Position numbers and translations under genes: made by a program. This document shows, piece after piece, positions 1 through 5,640 of a stretch of 8,850 nucleotides of DNA; the stretch's first letter is position 1, and each line of letters begins with the position of its first letter. Where the stretch lies: positions 1-8,850 of the forward strand of contig JAFZGR010000135.1 of NCBI GenBank assembly GCA_017555325.1. Direction: 5' to 3'. The notes under the pieces were generated by a model that made no database searches, was not told the origin of the DNA, and saw only the letters and a list, made by a program, of their open reading frames with translations. This stretch comes from Alphaproteobacteria bacterium. GTDB taxonomy: Bacteria; Pseudomonadota; Alphaproteobacteria; CAAHEQ01; UBA3637.

Positions 1-88
1 CTATCGTACCATAATTATTAATACCTGCTTTACTTTCACTTGTCCCAGAAACACTATTCGCTTCTATCGTACCATAATTATTAATACC
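1..88 (-). repeat. Beta-helix repeat array C with a 63-bp tandem period (cut by window edge)
   Basis: A 25-base stretch at 1-25 recurs without change at 64-88, giving a period of 63 bp (21 codons). It encodes GINNYGTIE followed by GTSES-like residues. This is the start of the third beta-helix array, right after the fourth Cys-x37-Cys module. It continues beyond the left edge, so its copy number cannot be told. Confidence 0.85.
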
Positions 89-3000
89 GTATTCACTAAT
101 GCTTTCTGCCTTGACATTGTTGACTGTTAATGTTTTTCCAGAATTAACATCCAATGTACCAGCAACTTCCAAATTACACCCAGAAATATCTAAACTGTTT
201 TGAATCACCATATCACCGGTATATTTAATTGTTACACCTTGCATCGTGAAATTATCAATACTAAACTCTGCAAGTGACATAGCCGTATAACACGATTGTG
301 CCGTTTCGGATAAACACATATTATCAATCGACGTTGTGTTTTCAGGACATGTAGCCACACAAACACCATCATTACTGAATGGTTTATCTGCCGGACACAC
401 CGCCAAACAAACCCCCTCATCTATAAATGGCTTGTTTTCCGGACAATTAACAACACATACACCATCATCTGCAACCGGTTTATCTGCCGGACATTCATCC
501 ACACAAGAATTTCCATCCCAATACGGCATTCCAAAATCAGCATCCGTACAACTTAAACAAGTTGATAAATCACCCGACAAAACAGGGGTCGGCATTTGAC
601 AAACCAACGGTTCCGCACCGACACACTGTGTTGAATCAACGCAATTACAGCTGACTTTACCGATAATTTGTCCATCATTATTGATTGTTTGACAATAGTA
701 AATGTTTGTTGCAACAATAACACCCGTTGTATCATTATTAACACCATCAAAATCTGCTTCTTCACTTGTTCCGATAACATCTCCGGTTGTTGTTATTGTA
801 CCAGAATTGGAAATACCATTATCTTCACCACTGGTTCCGATAACATTAGCGGCATTTATTATTCCTTCATTATTTTCAATTCCGATATATGTAATACTTA
901 TTCCTTCAATATCACCTTCAACATCCATTGTTCCTTCATTATAAACACCAATATCATCAAGACTTGTTCCGATAACATCTCCAGAAATTGACAATATCCC
1001 ACTATTATATATACCTGAATATTCCGTATTGCTTTTTCCTGTTGCTGTTGTTGCCTCTATAACACCACCATTGTTATAAATACCAATATAATCATTGCTT
1101 TCGGCAGTCAAATTATTAACTTTTAAAATGACATCTAAATCAACTGTTACTGTACCGGCAACATCCAAATTACACGTTGAAATGTCTAAACTTGATGAAA
1201 TCACCAAATCATCCTTATACTTAATAGTCATTCCATTCATCATAAAGTCAGACGTATTAAATCCGGCATTTATCATTTCAGTTGCACAAACTGTTGCTTC
1301 ATCTGATAAACACAATCCACTAACTTCTGTTGTGCCTGTCGGACATTCGGTTACACAAAAGCAATCATTGATAAGAGGTTTGTCTTCTGAACACTCCGTT
1401 GAACAAACACCATTATTGACAATCGGTTTATCTGCCGGACATTCGGCTACACACTGTGTTCCATCAGGATATGGTTTCGAATCATCTGCTTCGGCACAGG
1501 TTATACAAATATTATTTGTATCATCTGCTACCGGTTTATCCCCTGAACAAGTTGCAACACAAGCAAAACCATTCCAATACGGTTTTGTTGAATCGGCTGT
1601 TTTACAACTGACACAGGTTGTCAAATTACCCAACAAAACCGGTGTCGGTGCTGTACAAGCTGTTGGTGTCGTTCCACTACATTGTGTTGAATCAGTACAA
1701 TTACAACTGATGGCTCCAATAATTTCACCTAAATTACTGATAAAACGGCAATAATACACATTGTATGCAGTAATAACACCATTACTTTCATTTGTAAGTG
1801 CAGCTACATTTTCATCAATCATTGGATTATTAGCTTCATATTGTCTATCCGCAATAACTGTTTCTGCAACAATTTGACCTCTATTAATAATTGCTACTCC
1901 ACCTGCAAATTCTGTCGCTTGTCCAATACCTTTAACCTGTTGGGCATTTAATGTACCGGAATTATCAATACCCGTTTGATGACCGGTTCCAACGGCTATT
2001 TCTTTTACTGTTAATACGCCTGTATTCACAATACCATTACTTGCATTAGAAGTTGTTGAACCTGTTACATTTTTAGCTTCTAATGTATTTTGATTGTTAA
2101 TGCCTACCGCCGTAGAACCGGAACCGCTCACATCTCCCGTTGCCCGAATAACACCTTTATTTAAAAGTGTTGTATATTGTATGCCACCATTACCAATTGC
2201 TGACATATTAACACATTCCATTGTTCCATTATTATTAATTCCACGCAAACCGATTCCAGTAATATTACCTTGTGCAAAAAATGATGCATTGGTATCTACA
2301 TAAATGCCATTTTCTTCACTTGTTTCAGCTGTAATATTATTAACACGAAATGTTATTTCGGAATTAATAGTCAATGTTCCGGCAACCTCTAAATCACAAG
2401 CCGAAATATCTAAATCATTTGCAATCACCATATCACTGGCATATTTAATAGTTGCACCTTCCCGTGTGAGCTTATCAGCGCTTATTCCAGCTTCTGTCAT
2501 TGCTGTTACACAGGTTAATCCGATATCGGCAACACATTCGCCATCTTGTTCAATTTGACCTTCCGGACAACATAATTCACCCGGTTTTATACTACCGGCA
2601 GATACATCACTCCACAAAGGATCTGGAGTTTCTTTACAGATTATTAAATCTCCGTTCACAACCAATTTACATTCCGGCACATAAAGGCTGTTTTCCAATT
2701 TAAGATCCCCGTCAACACGAATTTCACTACCGACAACCGTAAATTCAGATTCATCAAATCCGGCATCCAACATACCTTGTACACATGTGTCATTTATCAA
2801 CAATTCACAGGCATTCGTTTCTGCATTCCACCCCGTTCCATCCGGACAAGGCTGACAAACATTGTTAACATCTGGTGCAGGCTTATCGTTCGGACATTCT
2901 ATAACACAATTTCTAACATCCACAAACGGTGCACTTGTTGGACAAAAATCAACACATGTCGCATCATGAAATAGCTGTGAATCCGGACAATTACATATAC

Positions 3001-4927
3001 CGTTTATCCGTGTTTGATTGCTCGGACAAGCTGTGCACTTACCAGCTTCCGTCCAAACACGATTTTCACAATCTAAACATTTTCCCTGAGAAACATCCAA
3101 TGCATTTGGATTACTACAATTCCAATTTCTAATACATCTTCCATCTGTTATATCACACACATACCCATGCGGACATGTTGTTGAACTACTACAACTACTT
3201 GAAACACACTCTCCGTTTACAGAATCCCAAACCAATCCGGAATCACACATATCTGTAACCCCGCCGCTACCGTCATCAGGTTCTTCACACCGATTTGTAT
3301 CTTCTCCCGTCCAATTGGTTCCATTTGGACAGACACATTCTGTATTGGTTTCATTTGTTATTCTCGGCTTTTTGCATTCAGAACAACTTGTACCACTCCC
3401 ATAATACCCTGTATTACATATACATTCATTATTTTCTGCATCAAATGTGGCATTACTATCACAAGTTAAACAGAAATCACCAGTCCAATACTCATTATCA
3501 CCATCACACTTACATCCGTTTGCCGTTGGAGTAGTTCCACTGGGACATTGGATACACTGTTCTCCATCAGGATATGATGTATCATCACACGCACACGCCC
3601 CATTTTTCCATATTTTGTTTGTTCCACAACTCAAACAACTTTGGCCATTCCAATATTTTGAATTATCTGTACAGATACAGACTCCACCATCCATAGTTGC
3701 AACACTTTCATCGCAATATACAGAACAATCATTTCCATACCAATTTGATTTACATTCACAACCGGTTTTGGTTTCATTCACTTGTTGATTTGTTCCACAA
3801 TCAATACAGCTATCACCGCCCCAATAAGCATCCCCCACACAAAGACACTCCCCATTGCTCCATGTTGCCGTGCAAAAGGTATTACAATCATCTCCATACC
3901 AGTTTTTAATACAAACAGTACAATTCCCTTCTCCGTCAAACGCAAAATTACCCGTACAATTTGTTCGACAAATTCCTTTTACATCCGTTGTGCCACCAGG
4001 ACATTCACACACACCGGCACTATTAAATTCTTTACCACCCTTACAATTAGTTTTACATATTCCCCCGATATCTGTTGTCCCTGTTGGACATTCGCAAATT
4101 CCAAAACCATTATCTTCTTTACCGCCACTACATTCTACAGGTTCGTCATCATCAGGGACTGTTCCTGAACCGCCCTCACCTTCACCGCCTCCGGTTTCAC
4201 CTGAACCTCCTTCGGTTGTTCCTCCGGAACTACCTCCGGATGATCCGCCACCTGTATCATCTGTTTCATCACTATTTCCCTCATCTTCCCAACCGGTTTC
4301 AGTATCTTCATCTGCAAAATCCATAAAAGTAGAAACGAATCTAAAACGAATTGCAATATCCGTTTCTTCTTCTCCAAAATCATCACACAAACTACTGTCT
4401 AAACTACTTGCCGTTCGAACAATAGGCTTTGTAGCGGATACCATTGCTATCGGGGCGGTGTCTTCTCCTCCAATATTTCCACCTTCTCCACTTGCTGCAC
4501 CTTTATACACCATTATCGCATCCGGCAAATCCCATCCGCTTTGCATAATTATAGAGCATTGCCGTTTATTTAACCCTCTAACTTCCACATCAAAAGCTTG
4601 ACACAACTCTTCGGAACGACATTTATCAGAATATTCAGACCAAACAAAATCACTTGGATTGGGATATACAGAAATTGGTTTTCCCGTGCCGGTAAATTTA
4701 GCGTATCCACCAATTTCTGATATATCAGGAAGTCGTCTGCCCTTAAAATTTGCAGACACATCAAATCCACGAATGTTGGATTCATGCAATACATCATTTG
4801 CGATGTGTCTATCCATTGCGTACCGGTATCCAGCAACTCCACCAATAGATAAAATACCTATAATGGCCAGAACACCCAGCATTTCCACCATTGAACGTCC
4901 AATTTCTTGTATTTTTATTTTAAGCAT
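1..4927 (-). CDS. Giant prepilin-like, cysteine-rich, beta-helix repeat surface protein (3' end cut by window edge)
   Basis: The frame from ATG at 4925-4927 has no stop down to the left edge: 1642 codons, C-terminus missing. Layout seen by translation: residues 1-10 leader and 11-34 hydrophobic helix of a type IV prepilin/pseudopilin (Gly10 before the cut, Glu15 at +5); 35-225 a globular, mildly acidic region with four or five Cys; 226-265 Gly/Ser/Glu linker; 266-712 EGF-like Cys-rich repeats; from 715 on, four Cys-x37-Cys modules, two followed by a complete and one by an edge-truncated array of 21-22-residue beta-helix-like repeats, with Cys-rich knobs between. The start is set by a CAGGAG ribosome binding site 7 bases upstream and by the prepilin motif. 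By family knowledge such N-termini are cut by a prepilin peptidase and the protein is handled by type IV pilus or type II secretion machinery. A role as a long adhesin or pilus-tip protein is inference. No named family is recognised for the whole protein. No secretion or pilus assembly gene is in the window. Confidence 0.93.
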   Translation of the reverse strand, partial: MLKIKIQEIGRSMVEMLGVLAIIGILSIGGVAGYRYAMDRHIANDVLHESNIRGFDVSANFKGRRLPDISEIGGYAKFTGTGKPISVYPNPSDFVWSEYSDKCRSEELCQAFDVEVRGLNKRQCSIIMQSGWDLPDAIMVYKGAASGEGGNIGGEDTAPIAMVSATKPIVRTASSLDSSLCDDFGEEETDIAIRFRFVSTFMDFADEDTETGWEDEGNSDETDDTGGGSSGGSSGGTTEGGSGETGGGEGEGGSGTVPDDDEPVECSGGKEDNGFGICECPTGTTDIGGICKTNCKGGKEFNSAGVCECPGGTTDVKGICRTNCTGNFAFDGEGNCTVCIKNWYGDDCNTFCTATWSNGECLCVGDAYWGGDSCIDCGTNQQVNETKTGCECKSNWYGNDCSVYCDESVATMDGGVCICTDNSKYWNGQSCLSCGTNKIWKNGACACDDTSYPDGEQCIQCPSGTTPTANGCKCDGDNEYWTGDFCLTCDSNATFDAENNECICNTGYYGSGTSCSECKKPRITNETNTECVCPNGTNWTGEDTNRCEEPDDGSGGVTDMCDSGLVWDSVNGECVSSSCSSSTTCPHGYVCDITDGRCIRNWNCSNPNALDVSQGKCLDCENRVWTEAGKCTACPSNQTRINGICNCPDSQLFHDATCVDFCPTSAPFVDVRNCVIECPNDKPAPDVNNVCQPCPDGTGWNAETNACELLINDTCVQGMLDAGFDESEFTVVGSEIRVDGDLKLENSLYVPECKLVVNGDLIICKETPDPLWSDVSAGSIKPGELCCPEGQIEQDGECVADIGLTCVTAMTEAGISADKLTREGATIKYASDMVIANDLDISACDLEVAGTLTINSEITFRVNNITAETSEENGIYVDTNASFFAQGNITGIGLRGINNNGTMECVNMSAIGNGGIQYTTLLNKGVIRATGDVSGSGSTAVGINNQNTLEAKNVTGSTTSNASNGIVNTGVLTVKEIAVGTGHQTGIDNSGTLNAQQVKGIGQATEFAGGVAIINRGQIVAETVIADRQYEANNPMIDENVAALTNESNGVITAYNVYYCRFISNLGEIIGAISCNCTDSTQCSGTTPTACTAPTPVLLGNLTTCVSCKTADSTKPYWNGFACVATCSGDKPVADDTNNICITCAEADDSKPYPDGTQCVAECPADKPIVNNGVCSTECSEDKPLINDCFCVTECPTGTTEVSGLCLSDEATVCATEMINAGFNTSDFMMNGMTIKYKDDLVISSSLDISTCNLDVAGTVTVDLDVILKVNNLTAESNDYIGIYNNGGVIEATTATGKSNTEYSGIYNSGILSISGDVIGTSLDDIGVYNEGTMDVEGDIEGISITYIGIENNEGIINAANVIGTSGEDNGISNSGTITTTGDVIGTSEEADFDGVNNDTTGVIVATNIYYCQTINNDGQIIGKVSCNCVDSTQCVGAEPLVCQMPTPVLSGDLSTCLSCTDADFGMPYWDGNSCVDECPADKPVADDGVCVVNCPENKPFIDEGVCLAVCPADKPFSNDGVCVATCPENTTSIDNMCLSETAQSCYTAMSLAEFSIDNFTMQGVTIKYTGDMVIQNSLDISGCNLEVAGTLDVNSGKTLTVNNVKAESISEYGINNYGTIEANSVSGTSESKAGINNYGTI
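623..700 (-). repeat. YYC...DSTQC cap, copy 2 (26 residues)
   Basis: Second copy of the 26-residue element at 1679-1756, with the same length and the same four cysteines, closing beta-helix array B. It is followed in the protein by a Cys-rich knob (about 320-620) containing four CP[AE][DN]KP motifs spaced about 15-17 residues, such as CPADKPVADDGVC and CPENKPFIDEGVC. Confidence 0.8.
764..1027 (-). repeat. Beta-helix repeat array B with a 66-bp tandem period
   Basis: Four units of exactly 66 bp (22 codons) start at 764, 830, 896 and 962. Units 1 and 4 share a perfect 21-base stretch (764-784 and 962-982) containing TTCCGATAACATC; the others are partly diverged. The protein unit is GDVIGTS-x4-GI-x-N-x-G-x-I-x3, with examples GVYNEGTM, GIENNEGI and GISNSGTI. 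The array sits in the stretch between the third Cys-x37-Cys module and the second YYC cap (about 695-1141), whose outer units are less regular. The period is a whole number of codons, so gain or loss of a unit would keep the frame. Confidence 0.85.
1679..1756 (-). repeat. YYC...DSTQC cap, copy 1 (26 residues)
   Basis: This stretch closes beta-helix array A and reads YYC, a hydrophobic strand with LGEIIG, then SCNC and DSTQC. A second copy of the same length closes array B at 623-700 (YYC, DGQIIG, SCNC, DSTQC). The four cysteines are at identical positions in both. After each copy come PTPVL-like residues and a Cys-rich knob with YW[ND]G and several CPxxKP repeats. It looks like a C-terminal cap of each beta-helix; that role is inference. 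Confidence 0.8.
1751..2365 (-). repeat. Beta-helix-like repeat array A (residues about 855-1059)
   Basis: Between the second Cys-x37-Cys module and a YYC cap, the protein repeats a pattern of roughly 20-25 residues: G-I-x-N-x-G-x-[IL]-x-A-x-x-[VI]-x-G. Examples are GINNNGTM, GINNQNTL, GIVNTGVL and GIDNSGTL. About eight units can be seen, more diverged than in the following array. Asn-Gly turns with alternating small hydrophobic residues are typical of right-handed beta-helix stalks such as haemagglutinin-type and autotransporter passenger domains. The fold assignment is inference. Confidence 0.72.
2792..4132 (-). repeat. EGF-like cysteine-rich repeat region (residues about 266-712)
   Basis: About 450 residues with a cysteine every 5-12 positions. 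Recurring pieces are CxCPxGTTDxxGIC (twice in a row near residues 280-325), NWYGDDC/NWYGNDC, WxGxxCxxCGTN, and CxCxxGxxYWxG, spaced roughly 35-45 residues. The pattern resembles EGF-like, laminin-EGF or growth-factor-receptor Cys-rich repeats, which fold around disulfides. That implies an extracytoplasmic location and oxidative folding by a Dsb-type system. The copies are diverged at the DNA level. I cannot assign an exact domain family by eye. Confidence 0.8.
4133..4252 (-). other. Gly/Ser/Glu low-complexity linker (residues 226-265)
   Basis: Forty residues made almost only of Gly, Ser, Thr and Glu, ending in an Asp-rich VPDDDEP stretch, separate the pilin-like head from the cysteine-rich region. 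It has no cysteine and no hydrophobic residues except one Val, so it is most likely a flexible, hydrophilic spacer. The complementary strand reads as a Pro/Ser-rich open frame, which is a by-product of this composition. Confidence 0.85.
4814..4927 (-). other. Type IV prepilin / pseudopilin signal (residues 1-38)
   Basis: The N-terminus has a 10-residue leader with three lysines (MLKIKIQEIG), then RSMVEMLGVLAIIGILS and a Gly-rich end to the helix. Gly10 is at -1 and Glu15 at +5, as in class III signals cut by PilD/GspO-type peptidases. Residue +1 is Arg instead of the usual Phe or Met. This is the type IVa/type II pattern and not the Flp pattern (Gly-x4-Glu-Tyr) of Caulobacter PilA. The hydrophobic run of about 19 residues would anchor the protein in the inner membrane before assembly. 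Confidence 0.9.
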
Positions 4928-4933
4928 ACGAAT

Positions 4934-4940
4934 TCTCCTG
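4934..4940 (-). promoter_or_regulatory. Ribosome binding site of the giant prepilin-like gene
   Basis: On the minus strand CAGGAGA precedes ATG with 7 bases between CAGGAG and the start codon. It supports ATG at 4927 as the start, together with the prepilin signal that begins there. Confidence 0.8.
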
Positions 4941-4960
4941 ACAAATACAGTCCTTGTTTT

Positions 4961-4989
4961 ATTGTAAAATAAGGCGAATCCGTTTGCAA
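4961..4989 (-). promoter_or_regulatory. Sigma70-like promoter for the giant prepilin-like gene
   Basis: Minus strand: TTGCAA (4984-4989) as -35 and TACAAT (4961-4966) as -10, with a 17-base spacer. The predicted start of transcription is near 4954, leaving a leader of about 27 bases before the ATG. A-tracts at about 4991-5018, immediately upstream of the -35 box, could act as an UP element. Confidence 0.65.
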
Positions 4990-5024
4990 CAAAAATTTTC
5001 ACTTTTTTTGTTTTTTTTCAAACT

Positions 5025-5041
5025 GTTAACATTTTATTAAC
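5025..5041. promoter_or_regulatory. Candidate CtrA box, TTAA-N7-TTAAC
   Basis: The 17 bases GTTAACATTTTATTAAC hold TTAA, 7 bases, TTAAC on the plus strand, and because the ends are inverted the same pattern reads on the minus strand. TTAA-N7-TTAAC is the CtrA consensus established in Caulobacter. It lies about 36 bases upstream of the -35 box of the giant gene's promoter, near -72 to -88, and about 190 bases past the end of the divK-like gene. The spacer is so AT-rich that a chance match is quite possible. CtrA sites often overlap the -35 box, and this one does not. Confidence 0.45.
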
Positions 5042-5231
5042 TTTTGACTTTTAAATATTTCTGTCTATTTTTTTAAACATTTGTTTCCCATATGTATAAC
5101 ATATATATATTTCATAAATTTGAGTTTAGACATCAATATAAAATAAAAAACATTGCTATGAAAAGAAAAGAAGATTCCAATTACGCTCAACAATCAATTT
5201 TTAGACAAAAAACTACTTTATTTGTACTTAT

Positions 5232-5594
5232 TTAATTTAAATGCCGTCCAATAGCCGAAAAAAATGACCTAATTTCTATCGGTTTGGAAATATAATCATC
5301 ACAACCGGAAGCTTTAATTCGTTCAATATCCTCATCCATCGCAAATGCTGAAACAGCAATAATTTTTGTATTTTTAATATTCTTATTTCGCCGAATCATT
5401 TGTGTTAATTCTAATCCGGAAATTTCCGGCATTTGTATATCCATTAAAATTATATCCGGATGTTTTTCCAAAATAATATCCATTGCTTTTGTTGATTGAA
5501 AACAAGGGATGACCTGATGCCCCTTGGATTGAAGCAAATCGGAAAATAACCGCATATTCATTTCATTATCTTCAACAATTAATATAATTGCCAT
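5232..5594 (-). CDS. divK: Single-domain response regulator, DivK-like
   Basis: A 120-residue protein that is only a CheY-type receiver, with no output domain. Visible key residues: Glu8 and Asp9 (metal-binding acidic pair), Asp52 in LMDIQMP (phosphate acceptor), Ser82 in AVSAFAM (switch Thr/Ser) and Lys104 in YISKP. The VEDNEMNM start, MPEISGLE, AFAM and GCDDYISKPI stretches match what I recall of Caulobacter DivK closely, and the length fits. In Caulobacter DivK is phosphorylated by DivJ, dephosphorylated by PleC, and works through DivL and CckA to lower CtrA activity. AAGGAGG at 5600-5606 is a strong ribosome binding site. It follows rsmB by 42 bases on the same strand; the histidine kinase partners are not in the window. 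The usual pleD neighbour of Caulobacter divK is absent. It could also be another stand-alone receiver of the same group, but DivK is the best fit. Confidence 0.85.
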   Translation of the reverse strand: MAIILIVEDNEMNMRLFSDLLQSKGHQVIPCFQSTKAMDIILEKHPDIILMDIQMPEISGLELTQMIRRNKNIKNTKIIAVSAFAMDEDIERIKASGCDDYISKPIEIRSFFSAIGRHLN

Positions 5595-5599
5595 TATAC

Positions 5600-5606
5600 C
5601 CTCCTT
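5600..5606 (-). promoter_or_regulatory. Strong ribosome binding site of divK
   Basis: AAGGAGG on the minus strand, five bases before the ATG at 5592-5594. It is near-perfect anti-16S complementarity and the best of the sites in this window, which fixes the start. Confidence 0.8.
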
Positions 5607-5612
5607 ACTTCA

Positions 5613-5640
5613 AATATAATTCCTTTCTTTTTTTTATCAA
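5613..5640 (-). promoter_or_regulatory. Possible weak promoter for divK at the end of rsmB
   Basis: Minus strand: TTGATA (5635-5640), overlapping the rsmB stop, and TATATT (5613-5618) with a 16-base spacer. Transcription would start close to 5606, leaving a leader of only about 12 bases that begins at the ribosome binding site. The region is AT-rich, so this may be chance. Confidence 0.3.

Larger units (their letters stand above)
176..2785 (-). repeat. Four copies of a Cys-x37-Cys module inside the giant protein
   Basis: The first-to-second Cys stretches lie at 2669-2785 (Cys715-Cys753), 2396-2512 (Cys806-Cys844), 1172-1288 (Cys1214-Cys1252) and 176-292 (Cys1546-Cys1584). All four keep exactly 37 residues between the cysteines. 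Shared positions are a Met four residues after the first Cys, an Ala-Gly or similar at 8-9, a Gly near 19, an Ile at 21, and after the second Cys the run LEVAGTL or a close variant. Copies 2-4 share IKY and SLDIS-like stretches; copy 1 is the most diverged and has no beta-helix array after it. Copy spacing is 91, 408 and 332 residues, so whole blocks were duplicated and then changed length. It probably caps the start of each beta-helix; this is inference. Confidence 0.88.
4928..5231. other. AT-rich intergenic spacer
   Basis: About 304 bases between the divK-like gene and the giant gene. The part near the giant gene carries its promoter, A-tracts and a CtrA-like box. The part at 5048-5231 shows nothing I can support: no hairpin followed by a U-run on the minus strand to end divK transcription, no tRNA-like fold, and only one 25-codon plus-strand frame without a ribosome binding site. 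Transcription from divK may end by a Rho-dependent route or run on. Confidence 0.7.

Noticed and set aside
1..1028. Regular direct repeats resembling a CRISPR array
   Set aside because: The period is a whole number of codons, the intervening sequence is also repeated, and the whole stretch is open coding sequence.
1095..1754. Plus-strand open frame of 219 codons
   Set aside because: Antisense to repeat modules of the giant gene; its apparent internal repeats mirror the minus-strand CPxxKP and beta-helix repeats.
3855..4601. Plus-strand open frame of 248 codons with a Pro/Ser-rich stretch
   Set aside because: It is the antisense shadow of the Gly/Ser/Glu linker and flanking Cys-rich region of the giant minus-strand gene; it has no convincing ribosome binding site and reads as low complexity.
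1..4927. Possible frameshift or gene split within the long left-hand region
   Set aside because: I read the minus-strand frame codon by codon; no stop occurs from 4927 to 2 and the domain pattern continues in the same frame throughout.
5018..5047. Imperfect AT-rich hairpin that could be a terminator
   Set aside because: On the minus strand it is followed by an A-run and not a U-run, and the stem is short and AT-only; the same bases are better explained by the palindromic TTAA-N7-TTAAC box.
5158..5235. Plus-strand frame of 25 codons (starts MKRKEDSNYAQQ)
   Set aside because: No ribosome binding site, no recognisable product, and it runs into the end of divK from the opposite strand.
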